Assembly (NCBI RefSeq): GCF_008014695.1
Contig: NZ_VOXE01000004.1
Location: 124,001 to 188,000 of the forward strand
DNA: 64,000 nt
Origin: Chryseobacterium sp.
Lineage (GTDB): Bacteria; Bacteroidota; Bacteroidia; Flavobacteriales; Weeksellaceae
Direction of reading: 5' to 3'
The notes under the pieces are model-generated. The model was not told the DNA's origin and ran no database searches. It saw only the letters and a program-made list of their open reading frames with translations. Position numbers and translations under genes: made by a program. Below are positions 35,562-43,939 of the stretch, piece after piece (position 1 is the first letter of the stretch; each line of letters starts with the position of its first letter).

Positions 35562-36678
35562 AGGGTGATTTGTGAATGTAGCGGGACAGTTTGATCCCGA
35601 GATCCGTCCACACAATTTTCGCGTTCGCATTCCTTTCCAAATGGTAATCGGCATTGGAAATCTCTTCAAGAATGGCTTCAATATTCGCGCCGTGAATGAA
35701 CTTTGAAAAGCCATCCCATTTGAACCCTTCAGAATTAATTTTTTTATAAACCAGATCAGTGTTTCCGTAGTTCTGCAACAGTGCAAGGCGGAACATTTCG
35801 GCACAGTAATCTAGGAATTTCTTCTGTTTTTCGCGGTTCCAGAGCGAAATATTCCTGCCCCAGAAGACGATGTTTTTCAGGAATTCAGGTTTCTTTTTCA
35901 CCTGAAAGGCCTCACGTACCCACCGAACAAAAAGTTCTTCAAACTCGGCATCGGAATGTTCTGAAGCCATGAGTTTCTGTGCGGCATTCCAGTTTCCCTG
36001 CGCCTGAAATACGATTTCAGCAATTTTTTCAGAGGGTATTTTTCTGCTTTTATGGATGAAAATTTCCATGTCTTCGTCGGAAATACGGGGAATTTCCACG
36101 AGCTGTGTCCGCGACAGGATTGTTGGCAGCATATCATCGGTGTTATCTGCAATGAGGATAATCAGTGTGTCCTTCGGCGGTTCTTCCAGGAATTTCAGAA
36201 ATTTATTGGAAGCAGAATCGTTCATTCGGTCGGCCTGCCAAATAATGAGGATTTTGCTGCCGCCTTCAAAGCTTTTAAGGGAGAATTTATGATTCAGTTC
36301 ATCAATTTCATCGGCATAAATCGTGAGCTGTTTGTTCTCAGATTCCAAAATACGGCTCCAGTCTTCCGCACTTGAATACGGATTTGCCATAATCATATCC
36401 CGGAAATCATCAAAATAATTGCTGCTGAGACCGCTGTTATTCACTTTAAAAACCGGAAAACTCAGATGCAGGTCGAGGTGGTTCAGATGCTCCACTTTCG
36501 AAGAGGCGTGTTCATTCTCTTTTTTAAAGACTTCTTTTGCGAAAGCGAGGGCTAAAGGCAGCGTTCCGTATCCGTCGGTTCCTACAAAAAGCTGGGCGTG
36601 GCCTACCCTTTTATTTTCGATGCTGTCTTTCAGGAGGCTTTTGAGCTTTTCCTGGCCTGCAATTTCTTCCCAGTTCAT
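35560..36678 (-). CDS. holB: DNA polymerase III subunit delta' (HolB-like)
   Basis: The 372-residue protein matches the AAA+ clamp-loader delta' layout. The N-terminal region (IAGQEKLKSLLKDSIENKRVGHAQLFVGTDGYGTLPLALAFAKEVF) has the degenerate P-loop expected of delta'. It is followed by KILIIWQADRMNDSASNKFLKFLEEPPKDTLIIL and an SRTQLVEIPRISD-like sensor region. It helps load the sliding clamp. The -7 box TATCTTTG (36690-36683 on the minus strand) ends four bases before the ATG, which predicts a leaderless message. Confidence 0.85.
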   Translation of the reverse strand: MNWEEIAGQEKLKSLLKDSIENKRVGHAQLFVGTDGYGTLPLALAFAKEVFKKENEHASSKVEHLNHLDLHLSFPVFKVNNSGLSSNYFDDFRDMIMANPYSSAEDWSRILESENKQLTIYADEIDELNHKFSLKSFEGGSKILIIWQADRMNDSASNKFLKFLEEPPKDTLIILIADNTDDMLPTILSRTQLVEIPRISDEDMEIFIHKSRKIPSEKIAEIVFQAQGNWNAAQKLMASEHSDAEFEELFVRWVREAFQVKKKPEFLKNIVFWGRNISLWNREKQKKFLDYCAEMFRLALLQNYGNTDLVYKKINSEGFKWDGFSKFIHGANIEAILEEISNADYHLERNANAKIVWTDLGIKLSRYIHKSP

Positions 36679-36682
36679 TTTT

Positions 36683-36690
36683 CAAAGATA
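36683..36690 (-). promoter_or_regulatory. -7 promoter box abutting holB
   Basis: TATCTTTG on the minus strand ends four bases upstream of the holB start codon. Confidence 0.55.
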
Positions 36691-36844
36691 AATATTTTGC
36701 CGGAAAACGCTAACCGGAAACCATCAGAAATAGGAACAGCATCACCTTTTCATGCCGAAACGTACTTAACAAACTTTAACCAAAGTAAATTTTCTCAATT
36801 CATTAATATTTAGGATATTTGCGCATTATTTTTAAAAACTCAGA

Positions 36845-38113
36845 ATGAAAAGATTTTTTGCATTATCATTTATTTCCGCAGGATTTTTCCTGAATGCGCA
36901 AAGCATTGGTAACTCTCCTTATGCCGCCTATGGAATCGGTGATGTAAAGTATGACAATACAGTTGAGACTTCTGCAATGGGTGGAATTACGACTGCGTAT
37001 ATCAGTGACTTCAACAACAGTTTCAACTTCAAAAATCCGGCCGCCAATTCAAACCTTGAACTTACGACGATCAAATTTGAGGCAACTAATGAAAATAACT
37101 TTTTCACAACGGATAACACGAAGTCAACAAAACACTCCACTTACTTATCAAATATCTCCATCGCCTTTCCGCTTTCTCAAAAAGCGAAATTCGGTATCGG
37201 TTACCAGCCTTACAGTTCCAAGAGATACAATATCCTGAATTCTAAAACGCTTGATGACGGATCAGTAAGAGTCAATAATTTCAGAGGAGAAGGAAGTTTG
37301 AGCACCGTTCAGGCAGCTTTTTCATATGCGGTAACTCCAGATTTTTCATTGGGTGTACGAAGCAATTTCTACTTCGGAAATCTTTATGATATTGATGAAG
37401 TAACCCTTTCTGATGCTGAACTGGTAAACGGTTATGAAACCAAGAATAACATCAAGAATTTCAATTTCACATTAGGAGCAACCTATCAGAAAAAATACGA
37501 CAACGACCGAAAACTGACTTTGGGGGCCACTTCCACATTGGGAAATACGACGGATATGGAGACCCTCTATACCAACAGCACCTATTATTATGTAACAGGT
37601 GGTGAAAAAGCGTATTTGGATGTGATTGAGCAAAGAAACTCCATCTCTAAAAACCTGATTCCTTTCGAAGCCTCACTCGGTGCAGGTTTCGGACACAATC
37701 TGAAATGGTTTGTATCTTCGCAGATCGATTATAAAAAAGGGGAAAGCATTCAGTTTCTAGGACTTCCTTTCCAATATGAAGATTCATACAGGGTCTCAGC
37801 AGGCGGCTGGTATTTGCCAAACATCAATAATTTCCGAAATTATTTCTCCAGAATCACTTACCGTTATGGTGCGTATTATGAAAAAGGTAATCTTAACATT
37901 AACGGGACGAATATCAACAAATACGGGATTACTTTAGGAGCTTTGTTTCCATTCAAAAACAATTCTGCAAGCAGAATGAGCGGCATTGATCTTGGACTGG
38001 AACTGGGAAAACGCGGTACTGTTCAGAACAATCTCATCAACCAGAATTTCGTGAATCTTAAAATAGGAATTAATTTTGCCGACAAATGGTTCAGGAAAAA
38101 TCTCTATAATTAA
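36845..38113 (+). CDS. Outer-membrane beta-barrel protein of unknown function
   Basis: The 422-residue protein has a signal peptide (MKRFFALSFISAGFFLNAQ). Alternating hydrophobic/polar strands and aromatic belts follow throughout, with a long stretch of barrel-like hairpins (FSYAVTPDFSLGVRSNFYFGN, GITLGALFPFKN) and a C-terminal LKIGINFADKWF. This is an FadL/PorV-like barrel style, and no specific family is certain. The stop overlaps by one base the start of lptC, and together with anmK downstream the three form an envelope-related operon. Confidence 0.7.
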   Translation: MKRFFALSFISAGFFLNAQSIGNSPYAAYGIGDVKYDNTVETSAMGGITTAYISDFNNSFNFKNPAANSNLELTTIKFEATNENNFFTTDNTKSTKHSTYLSNISIAFPLSQKAKFGIGYQPYSSKRYNILNSKTLDDGSVRVNNFRGEGSLSTVQAAFSYAVTPDFSLGVRSNFYFGNLYDIDEVTLSDAELVNGYETKNNIKNFNFTLGATYQKKYDNDRKLTLGATSTLGNTTDMETLYTNSTYYYVTGGEKAYLDVIEQRNSISKNLIPFEASLGAGFGHNLKWFVSSQIDYKKGESIQFLGLPFQYEDSYRVSAGGWYLPNINNFRNYFSRITYRYGAYYEKGNLNINGTNINKYGITLGALFPFKNNSASRMSGIDLGLELGKRGTVQNNLINQNFVNLKIGINFADKWFRKNLYN

Positions 38114-38703
38114 TGGTTTTTTTTTCGCAGAAAATAAATTTTAAAAATATAGCCTTCCTTTACGGATGTGCTATATTTTTTATGATTTCCTGCGAAGAAG
38201 ATCTCGATACTTTCGGCGGTAAAAAAAATACCAATTTCCCTTCACAGGTCATCAACAATGCCAAAATTGTACAGCGGGATTCAGGCTTTGTAAAACTTAG
38301 GGCCACCGCTCCGCTGATCGAGAAATACGAACTCATCGATTCTCCGTATGTGGTAGCAAAAAAAGGAATCAATATTCTTTTCTTCGACAAGAAAAAACCC
38401 GATGTTCCCGGAAAAATCACCGCAAAATATGCCAAATTTTCGGAGATGAAAAAATTCTATGAGGCGAAAGGCAATGTAAGAATTGTGACCAACGAAGGTC
38501 AGATTTTTGCGATGCAGACTGTTTATTGGGATCAGAATAAGAAGGAAATTTACACCAATGACACGGTTTTCGTTACCGATAAAGACGGTTCGACTTTAGT
38601 TGGCGCTAACGGCATGAAAGCCAAAGATGATTTTTCGGAATATGCTTTCTACAACAATTCCGGCGACATCAATGCCAAAAAAATACCGGAAAAGAACCAG
38701 TAA
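38113..38703 (+). CDS. lptC: LPS export protein LptC (periplasmic/inner-membrane-anchored)
   Basis: The 196-residue protein has one N-terminal hydrophobic segment (IAFLYGCAIFFMISC). A beta-jellyroll domain follows (DSGFVKLRATAPLIEKYELIDSPYVVAKKGINILFFDKKK and KKFYEAKGNVRIVTNEGQIFAMQTVYWDQNKKEIYTND), which is the LptC/LptA-type OstA fold. LptC bridges the LptBFG pump to the periplasmic LptA for lipopolysaccharide transport. The start codon overlaps the upstream gene by one base. Confidence 0.8.
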   Translation: MVFFSQKINFKNIAFLYGCAIFFMISCEEDLDTFGGKKNTNFPSQVINNAKIVQRDSGFVKLRATAPLIEKYELIDSPYVVAKKGINILFFDKKKPDVPGKITAKYAKFSEMKKFYEAKGNVRIVTNEGQIFAMQTVYWDQNKKEIYTNDTVFVTDKDGSTLVGANGMKAKDDFSEYAFYNNSGDINAKKIPEKNQ

Positions 38704-38729
38704 TTTCTTATTTTTATCAAAATATTACC

Positions 38730-39773
38730 ATGATGTACCAAGTCATCGGTCTGATGTCCGGCACAAGTCTTGACGGCCTCGATCTTTGCTTTGTCCGTTT
38801 TCAGAAAAATGAAAAATGGCAGTTTGAAATTCTTCAGGCTGAAACCATTCCGTATCCGATTGATTGGGAAGAAAAACTCCGGAATTCCATCCTGCTTTCG
38901 TCCGAAGAACTTCTTGAGTTTCATTCTGAATATGGATTTTATTTGGGGAAACAGGTCAATGCTTTCATTCAAAAATACCAGCTTGAAAATGTAGATTTTA
39001 TCGCTTCCCACGGTCACACTGTCTTCCACAATCCGAAAAAAAAATACACGTTTCAGCTCGGCGATGGAATGGCTCTGAAAGCCACAACAGGAATTCCCGT
39101 AATCTATGATTTCCGAAGTCAGGATGTTATTTTAGGAGGCAACGGTGCACCTTTGGTCCCGATTGGGGATGAACTTCTGTTTAAGGAATACAGCGCGTGT
39201 TTAAATTTAGGCGGTTTTTCTAATATTTCCATGAAAAAGGAGGGGAAAAGAATTGCGTTCGATATTTGTCCTGTTAATATCATGCTCAACCGGTTCGCCG
39301 CAGAACTCGGCAAAAAGTATGATGAAAACGGGCTTCTTGCCCGCAACGGAATTGTTGATGCCGAACTTTTATCATTTTTAAATGCGCTGGATTTTTACAG
39401 CCAGGGTCCACCAAAATCCCTCGGAATTGAATGGGTGATAAAGGAAATTAATCCTATTATCCTGAACCGAAAACCCGAAGATCTTCTGGCGACCTTTACA
39501 GAACACGCTGCGGTACAGATTTCAAAAGTTTTTAACACCTATGCCCTTAAAAATGTACTGGTATCCGGCGGCGGAACCTTTAATTCTTATTTAATGGAAA
39601 AAGTCCAGCGGAAAACGCAAACCGAAATCATTATTCCCGACGAAAAAATCATCCATTTCAAGGAAGCGCTTATTTTTGCGTTTATGGGTATGCTGCGGAC
39701 GAGAAACGAAATCAATGTTTTGGCATCAGCCACAGGAAGTATAAAAGATCATTCTTCCGGAATTAACGCATAA
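38730..39773 (+). CDS. anmK: Anhydro-N-acetylmuramic acid kinase
   Basis: The 347-residue protein has the AnmK ATP-binding motif GLMSGTSLDGLDLCFVRF at residues 7-24, FIASHGHTVFHNPKKK, and CLNLGGFSNIS in the middle. The C-terminal VSGGGTFNSYLMEKVQ also matches. The enzyme phosphorylates anhydroMurNAc during cell-wall recycling. It follows lptC by 26 bases. Two methionines (MM) start the frame; either may be used. Confidence 0.9.
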   Translation: MMYQVIGLMSGTSLDGLDLCFVRFQKNEKWQFEILQAETIPYPIDWEEKLRNSILLSSEELLEFHSEYGFYLGKQVNAFIQKYQLENVDFIASHGHTVFHNPKKKYTFQLGDGMALKATTGIPVIYDFRSQDVILGGNGAPLVPIGDELLFKEYSACLNLGGFSNISMKKEGKRIAFDICPVNIMLNRFAAELGKKYDENGLLARNGIVDAELLSFLNALDFYSQGPPKSLGIEWVIKEINPIILNRKPEDLLATFTEHAAVQISKVFNTYALKNVLVSGGGTFNSYLMEKVQRKTQTEIIIPDEKIIHFKEALIFAFMGMLRTRNEINVLASATGSIKDHSSGINA

Positions 39774-39774
39774 A

Positions 39775-39801
39775 AAAACCTTCATTTCTGAAGGTTTTAA
39801 T
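39775..39801. terminator. Terminator between anmK and the convergent SRPBCC-like gene
   Basis: A 10-bp stem (AAAACCTTCA with one mismatch) and T run sit between the two stops, so it probably serves both genes. Confidence 0.75.
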
Positions 39802-40194
39802 TTATTGATACGTCTGTTCGATCTTATCGGTAAGGGAATTGATGAAATTCTGAAGTGGCTTTTCGACCATCATTTTGATGAAAGGATTGAATTTCCCCTC
39901 AAAAATCATCTGAATTTCAGTTTGGGCTTCACTTAATTTTGTAAGGTGGGTTACCAACTCAAAATCAAGACTGGAACTAGCAGATTTCAGGACCGCTTTA
40001 TTGTCGGTTACTTCTGCGATTTTAAGCGCAATTTCAGGCATTCCTTTCAAGCTGAATTTAAAACCATCTTCTCTTGTTTCAAAAGTCTGGAGGCCTTCAG
40101 GCATCAGCGCTTTATAATTTTCGGGGGTTTTCAGTAATTCTGTTAATTCGGCCGCTGATTTATTAACAATTATTTTTCGTGCTTCTAAATTCAT
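39802..40194 (-). CDS. SRPBCC-like (START-fold) small protein
   Basis: The 130-residue protein has an alpha/beta pattern like SRPBCC ligand-binding proteins: LEARKIIVNKSAAELTELLKTPENYKALMPEGLQTFETR, then GFKFSLKGMPEIALKIAEV, and a closing amphipathic helix FINSLTDKIEQTYQ. Its role is unknown. It is divergent from the NUDIX gene, with its start only 36 bases away, so the two probably share a regulatory region. Confidence 0.65.
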   Translation of the reverse strand: MNLEARKIIVNKSAAELTELLKTPENYKALMPEGLQTFETREDGFKFSLKGMPEIALKIAEVTDNKAVLKSASSSLDFELVTHLTKLSEAQTEIQMIFEGKFNPFIKMMVEKPLQNFINSLTDKIEQTYQ

Positions 40195-40229
40195 TTTTAT
40201 ATTTTTGTTCCATTAAAAAAGTCCTGCAA

Positions 40230-40838
40230 ATGTATAAAGTTTTTGTTAACGAAAAAAAATTATTGTTGTCGAAATATCCTGCGGATATCGAGAAGAATTT
40301 AAGATTTGAAGGATTTGCCACACTGGAAATTGCAATTGATCTGCTGCAGAACACGTCTTGCCCCATGCTGAATGTATATGGCGAAAATATTGAAGAAATC
40401 TGGGAAGATTTTACGCATATGTTCCGCGTGATTGAGGCTGCAGGCGGTATTGTAAGCAACAGCAGTGGCGAACTTTTATTCATTAAAAGGCTTGGAAAGT
40501 GGGATCTCCCGAAAGGAAAAATTGAAGAAGGCGAATCGCTGGAACAGACGGCATTGCGTGAAGTTGAAGAAGAAACAGGACTGAAAAACCTGATTCTTGA
40601 AAAATTTGTCAATAACACCTTCCACATTTACACCGAAAGAAACGGAGACCGGATCCTGAAAACTACTTACTGGTTCAAAATGACCTGTGTGGGCGACCAG
40701 AAAGCCGTTCCCCAAATTGAGGAAGGCATCACTCATGTCGCCTGGAAGAACAATGAAGAAATCCAGGAGGACGTGCTTCCTTCGACTTTCAAAAATATCA
40801 AACTGATCTTAAATGAATTCTGGTCGGAGGCCGATTAA
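40230..40838 (+). CDS. NUDIX hydrolase
   Basis: The 202-residue protein has an N-terminal domain of about 75 residues of unknown type (MYKVFVNEKKLLLSKYPADIEKN ... FRVIEAAGGIV). The NUDIX box GKIEEGESLEQTALREVEEETGL follows near residues 96-118. The long N-terminal part is common in Bacteroidota homologs. It hydrolyses a nucleoside-diphosphate-linked substrate, not specified by sequence. The frame starts 51 bases earlier, but the ATG at 40230 gives the expected N-terminus. Its last four bases overlap murF on the other strand. Confidence 0.85.
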   Translation: MYKVFVNEKKLLLSKYPADIEKNLRFEGFATLEIAIDLLQNTSCPMLNVYGENIEEIWEDFTHMFRVIEAAGGIVSNSSGELLFIKRLGKWDLPKGKIEEGESLEQTALREVEEETGLKNLILEKFVNNTFHIYTERNGDRILKTTYWFKMTCVGDQKAVPQIEEGITHVAWKNNEEIQEDVLPSTFKNIKLILNEFWSEAD

Positions 40839-42106
40839 ATAAAACTGATTATTTTTTCCAGTGCAATTCCTCTTGAAGCTTTCAGGAGGATATTTTTTGA
40901 CTTAATTTTATTTTCCTTAAGAAAACCGATGAGATTTTCAGTGTTTTCGAAGGCTTTTTCGGAACCGTTCACCATTTTAAAATACTTTCCAACCGTCATG
41001 ATTTCATCGAAATTCATTGCTTTTGCAAACTTCAGAATATCTCCATGTTCCTTTTCACTCTCCTCTCCGAGCTCAAGCATGTCTCCGATGATAATTGTTT
41101 TAGTCCCTTCAAATGAACTGAAATTCTTCAGAGATTCGGTCATGGAACTCGGATTCGCATTATAGGTATCTAAAACCATCGTCTTGCCGTCCTTCTGCAT
41201 GATTTGGGAACGCATATTGGTAGGAATGTAGTTTTCAATTGCAGATTTAATCTCATCGATTCCGATACCGAAATGCAGTCCGAAAGCTGCTGCTGCACAC
41301 AGATTGGTAAAATTATAACTGCCGGTAAGTTTAGACTGTATTTTCCTACTGCCGAAAGCCAATCCAACATAATTCTTTTCAGAAAATTCCTTAAAAAAAT
41401 ACTGAGAATTTTCTTTTCCGAAGGTGATGCGGTTGGGATAATCTGCAGTTTTCTGCAACTGAATGGAATCATTTTCATTCACTAAAATAGTTTTGCCATT
41501 TGATTTCAGATAATCATACAGTTCAGATTTGCCTTTTACTACGCCTTCAAACCCGCCAAAACCTTCCAGGTGAGCTTTACCAAAATTGGTAATGTACCCG
41601 AAGTCCGGCTCCGCAATAGAACACAGCATTTCGATTTCTTTCTGGTGATTGGCACCCATCTCAATAACCGCGATTTCATGTTCCGGTCTGATGGAGAGCA
41701 TCGTCAACGGAACACCAATGTGGTTGTTCAGGTTTCCGAAAGTATACTGCACCCTGAACTTTTCAGAAAGAACAGCGTGAATGAGTTCTTTCGTAGTGGT
41801 TTTCCCGTTGCTTCCTGTAAGTGCAATAATGGGAATATTTAAATTATTCCGGTGATATTTTGCAAGTTCCTGTAAAAAAATTAAGGTAGAAGGAACATAA
41901 AAAATATTTTTCGCTTCGTTTTCATATTCCTTCTGCTCAACAATAACCGCCAAAGCGCCGCTTTCGAAAGCTTTATCCGCCATAACTGCCGCATTGAACT
42001 GTTCTCCTGAGAAAGCAAAGAAAAGGTCGTTTTTCTGAACAGTCCTGCTGTCGATGGTTACTTTACCGGCCCTAAGAAAAATAGGGTAAAACTGTTCTGC
42101 ATTCAT
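40835..42106 (-). CDS. murF: UDP-N-acetylmuramoyl-tripeptide:D-alanyl-D-alanine ligase
   Basis: The 423-residue protein has the Mur ligase layout: an N-terminal UDP-MurNAc-binding domain (GKVTIDSRTVQKNDLFFAFSGE), ATP motif ALTGSNGKTTTKELIHAVL near residue 98, and FGNLNNHIGVPLTML. Further along are DTYNANPSSMTESLKNFSSF and GDMLELGEESEKEHGDI. It adds D-Ala-D-Ala to the tripeptide in the cytoplasmic step of peptidoglycan synthesis. It is followed by gldJ upstream in the window, separated by a strong terminator. Confidence 0.95.
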   Translation of the reverse strand: MNAEQFYPIFLRAGKVTIDSRTVQKNDLFFAFSGEQFNAAVMADKAFESGALAVIVEQKEYENEAKNIFYVPSTLIFLQELAKYHRNNLNIPIIALTGSNGKTTTKELIHAVLSEKFRVQYTFGNLNNHIGVPLTMLSIRPEHEIAVIEMGANHQKEIEMLCSIAEPDFGYITNFGKAHLEGFGGFEGVVKGKSELYDYLKSNGKTILVNENDSIQLQKTADYPNRITFGKENSQYFFKEFSEKNYVGLAFGSRKIQSKLTGSYNFTNLCAAAAFGLHFGIGIDEIKSAIENYIPTNMRSQIMQKDGKTMVLDTYNANPSSMTESLKNFSSFEGTKTIIIGDMLELGEESEKEHGDILKFAKAMNFDEIMTVGKYFKMVNGSEKAFENTENLIGFLKENKIKSKNILLKASRGIALEKIISFI

Positions 42107-42116
42107 GGGTCAAAAG

Positions 42117-42152
42117 TAAAAAATCCTTCCGAAAATTCGGAAGGATTTTTTA
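42117..42152. terminator. Terminator between gldJ and murF
   Basis: A 12-bp stem (AAATCCTTCCGA/TCGGAAGGATTT) lies between a poly-A and a poly-T run and terminates gldJ on the minus strand. Confidence 0.85.
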
Positions 42153-42171
42153 CTTTATTTTTGATAATATT

Positions 42172-43776
42172 TTATCTTCTTGATCTGTTGTCGTCGTGGC
42201 TTCTTGAATCCTGAGCAACACGGAAACCAATCCAGCCGTAAGCTTTTGTCTGGTCTTTGTATCTTCTCTGACCCGGATCCAGCCAATAAGCTGAGTCCTG
42301 CCATGAACCACCTTTCACTACACGAATATCGTTGGTTATTGCGGAAGTTCTTTCTTTAGTATCTTTCTGCATAATAACGCGGCCACGTGAATCAACAATA
42401 AAGTTTTTTCTAGGTGCATTATACATATTATAAGAGTTGGCACTGTCGGTAGATTCTCCACGGAAATTCAGTGAAGACTGACGGTCACCGTCTCTGAAAT
42501 TACCGAAATTGGCAACTGTTTCACGTTCGAACTGACCTGGAAGTCCTCTGTAAACCAATCTTCCATCGGCAAGTGTATCATATTTGATATCGCCAGCTTC
42601 GATTTTCTTAAGGGTTCCATCTCCGTTTCTAACAATGGCCTGCGGTGCATTTCCTCTGTAGTAATTGAAATCGTTATAATCTGAATCAATGATAGGTCTG
42701 TACACATCAGCGGTCCATTCTGCTACGTTTCCATACATTCCGTAGATTCCAAGATCGTTTGAAGGATATTGTCTTACATCAGAAGTCTGTGCAGAACCGT
42801 CGTTTTTCCAACCCGCAACACCGGAGTAATCTCCTGTTCCGTATTTGAAATTCTCCATGAACATTCCTTCATTTTTTCCTTTTTTGCCTCTCAACTTCTC
42901 AATTTCAGGAGTTTTTCCCAGATAATTGTTATATTCTCTGTTCTTCTCCATTCCTAGCGCTGCATATTCCCACTCCACTTCCGTTGGAAGTCTGAATTTG
43001 GTTACTATGGCAGCATTTGGAGATCTGTTTGCAGCAAGCAGACGTTCATTGGTGGTTTTCATACCGGATTTCTGCTGCATTCTTTTATCATTGATATACT
43101 CTTTCATTTCAGGATCATTCGCTTTGAATTTATCCATATTGAAAGCAGCTCCACCAACATTGTTGGATTCATTGATATAGAAATCTTTGGCAATGATTCC
43201 GGCATCCATCAAAGCTTTTTCGTTTGCTCTGTCGGTAAGCCATTCACAATATCTGTTCGCCTGATCAAAACTTACTCCCACTACCGGGTAATAGTCATAT
43301 TCAGGAGATCTGAAATAGGTTTCAGAAAAATCATTACGCGACAGCTGATTGTCCCAAAGTAAAGTATCAGGTAAAGCGCCGGTGTAGATATTAGTAAAAC
43401 TAGGATCTGACGGTGGGAATACATACTTTAACCAGGTTAAATACTCGCGGTATTCGTAATTGGTAATTTCAGTTTCGCCGATGTAGAATGAACTCACCTG
43501 CATTCTGCGTGGTGTGTTGTTCCAATCGTGCATGACATCATCTTTCACTAATCCCATTGTAAACGTTCCTCCTTCTACATACACCATTCCTGGCCAACCT
43601 TTTTGTTTTGGCTGTTTACCAGCATAAAACCAGCCTTTGGAATCGTTAGGTTTCCAACCGGTTTTACTTACAAATTTTTTGGTTCCTCCTCCTTTGCTTG
43701 TTCCGGAGCCGCCGCAGCTGGTGAGTACAAGTGTAGAACTGAATGCTATTAATGAAAACAACTTTAGTTTTTTCAT
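42172..43776 (-). CDS. gldJ: Gliding motility lipoprotein GldJ (SUMF1-like)
   Basis: The 534-residue protein is a lipoprotein (SLIAFSSTLVLTSCGGSG, cysteine near 21). It has a formylglycine-generating-enzyme-like (SUMF1) fold with MVYVEGGTFTMGLVKDD, PRRMQVSSFYIGETEITNYEYREYLTW and the repeated WEYAALG, GNVAEWTADVY and IRVVKGGSWQDSAYW segments. GldJ is required for gliding and T9SS in Flavobacterium. Its neighbour porU lies divergent, which is the common order in flavobacteria. The start is moved to 43776, since the longer frame lacks the lipoprotein signal at its beginning. Confidence 0.9.
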   Translation of the reverse strand: MKKLKLFSLIAFSSTLVLTSCGGSGTSKGGGTKKFVSKTGWKPNDSKGWFYAGKQPKQKGWPGMVYVEGGTFTMGLVKDDVMHDWNNTPRRMQVSSFYIGETEITNYEYREYLTWLKYVFPPSDPSFTNIYTGALPDTLLWDNQLSRNDFSETYFRSPEYDYYPVVGVSFDQANRYCEWLTDRANEKALMDAGIIAKDFYINESNNVGGAAFNMDKFKANDPEMKEYINDKRMQQKSGMKTTNERLLAANRSPNAAIVTKFRLPTEVEWEYAALGMEKNREYNNYLGKTPEIEKLRGKKGKNEGMFMENFKYGTGDYSGVAGWKNDGSAQTSDVRQYPSNDLGIYGMYGNVAEWTADVYRPIIDSDYNDFNYYRGNAPQAIVRNGDGTLKKIEAGDIKYDTLADGRLVYRGLPGQFERETVANFGNFRDGDRQSSLNFRGESTDSANSYNMYNAPRKNFIVDSRGRVIMQKDTKERTSAITNDIRVVKGGSWQDSAYWLDPGQRRYKDQTKAYGWIGFRVAQDSRSHDDNRSRR

Positions 43777-43939
43777 AGTTGGTTTAAATATTTTCAAAGT
43801 ACAAAGAAAAAATAAATTATTCAATTAATCAAGTAAAGATTTGATTTTTTTGCAAAACGTTTAGAAATTAATTTTATTGTCTCATATAATTTCTCTAAAA
43901 TTTTCGTTTATTTTGTATTCTAGAATTTTAATTCCTTTT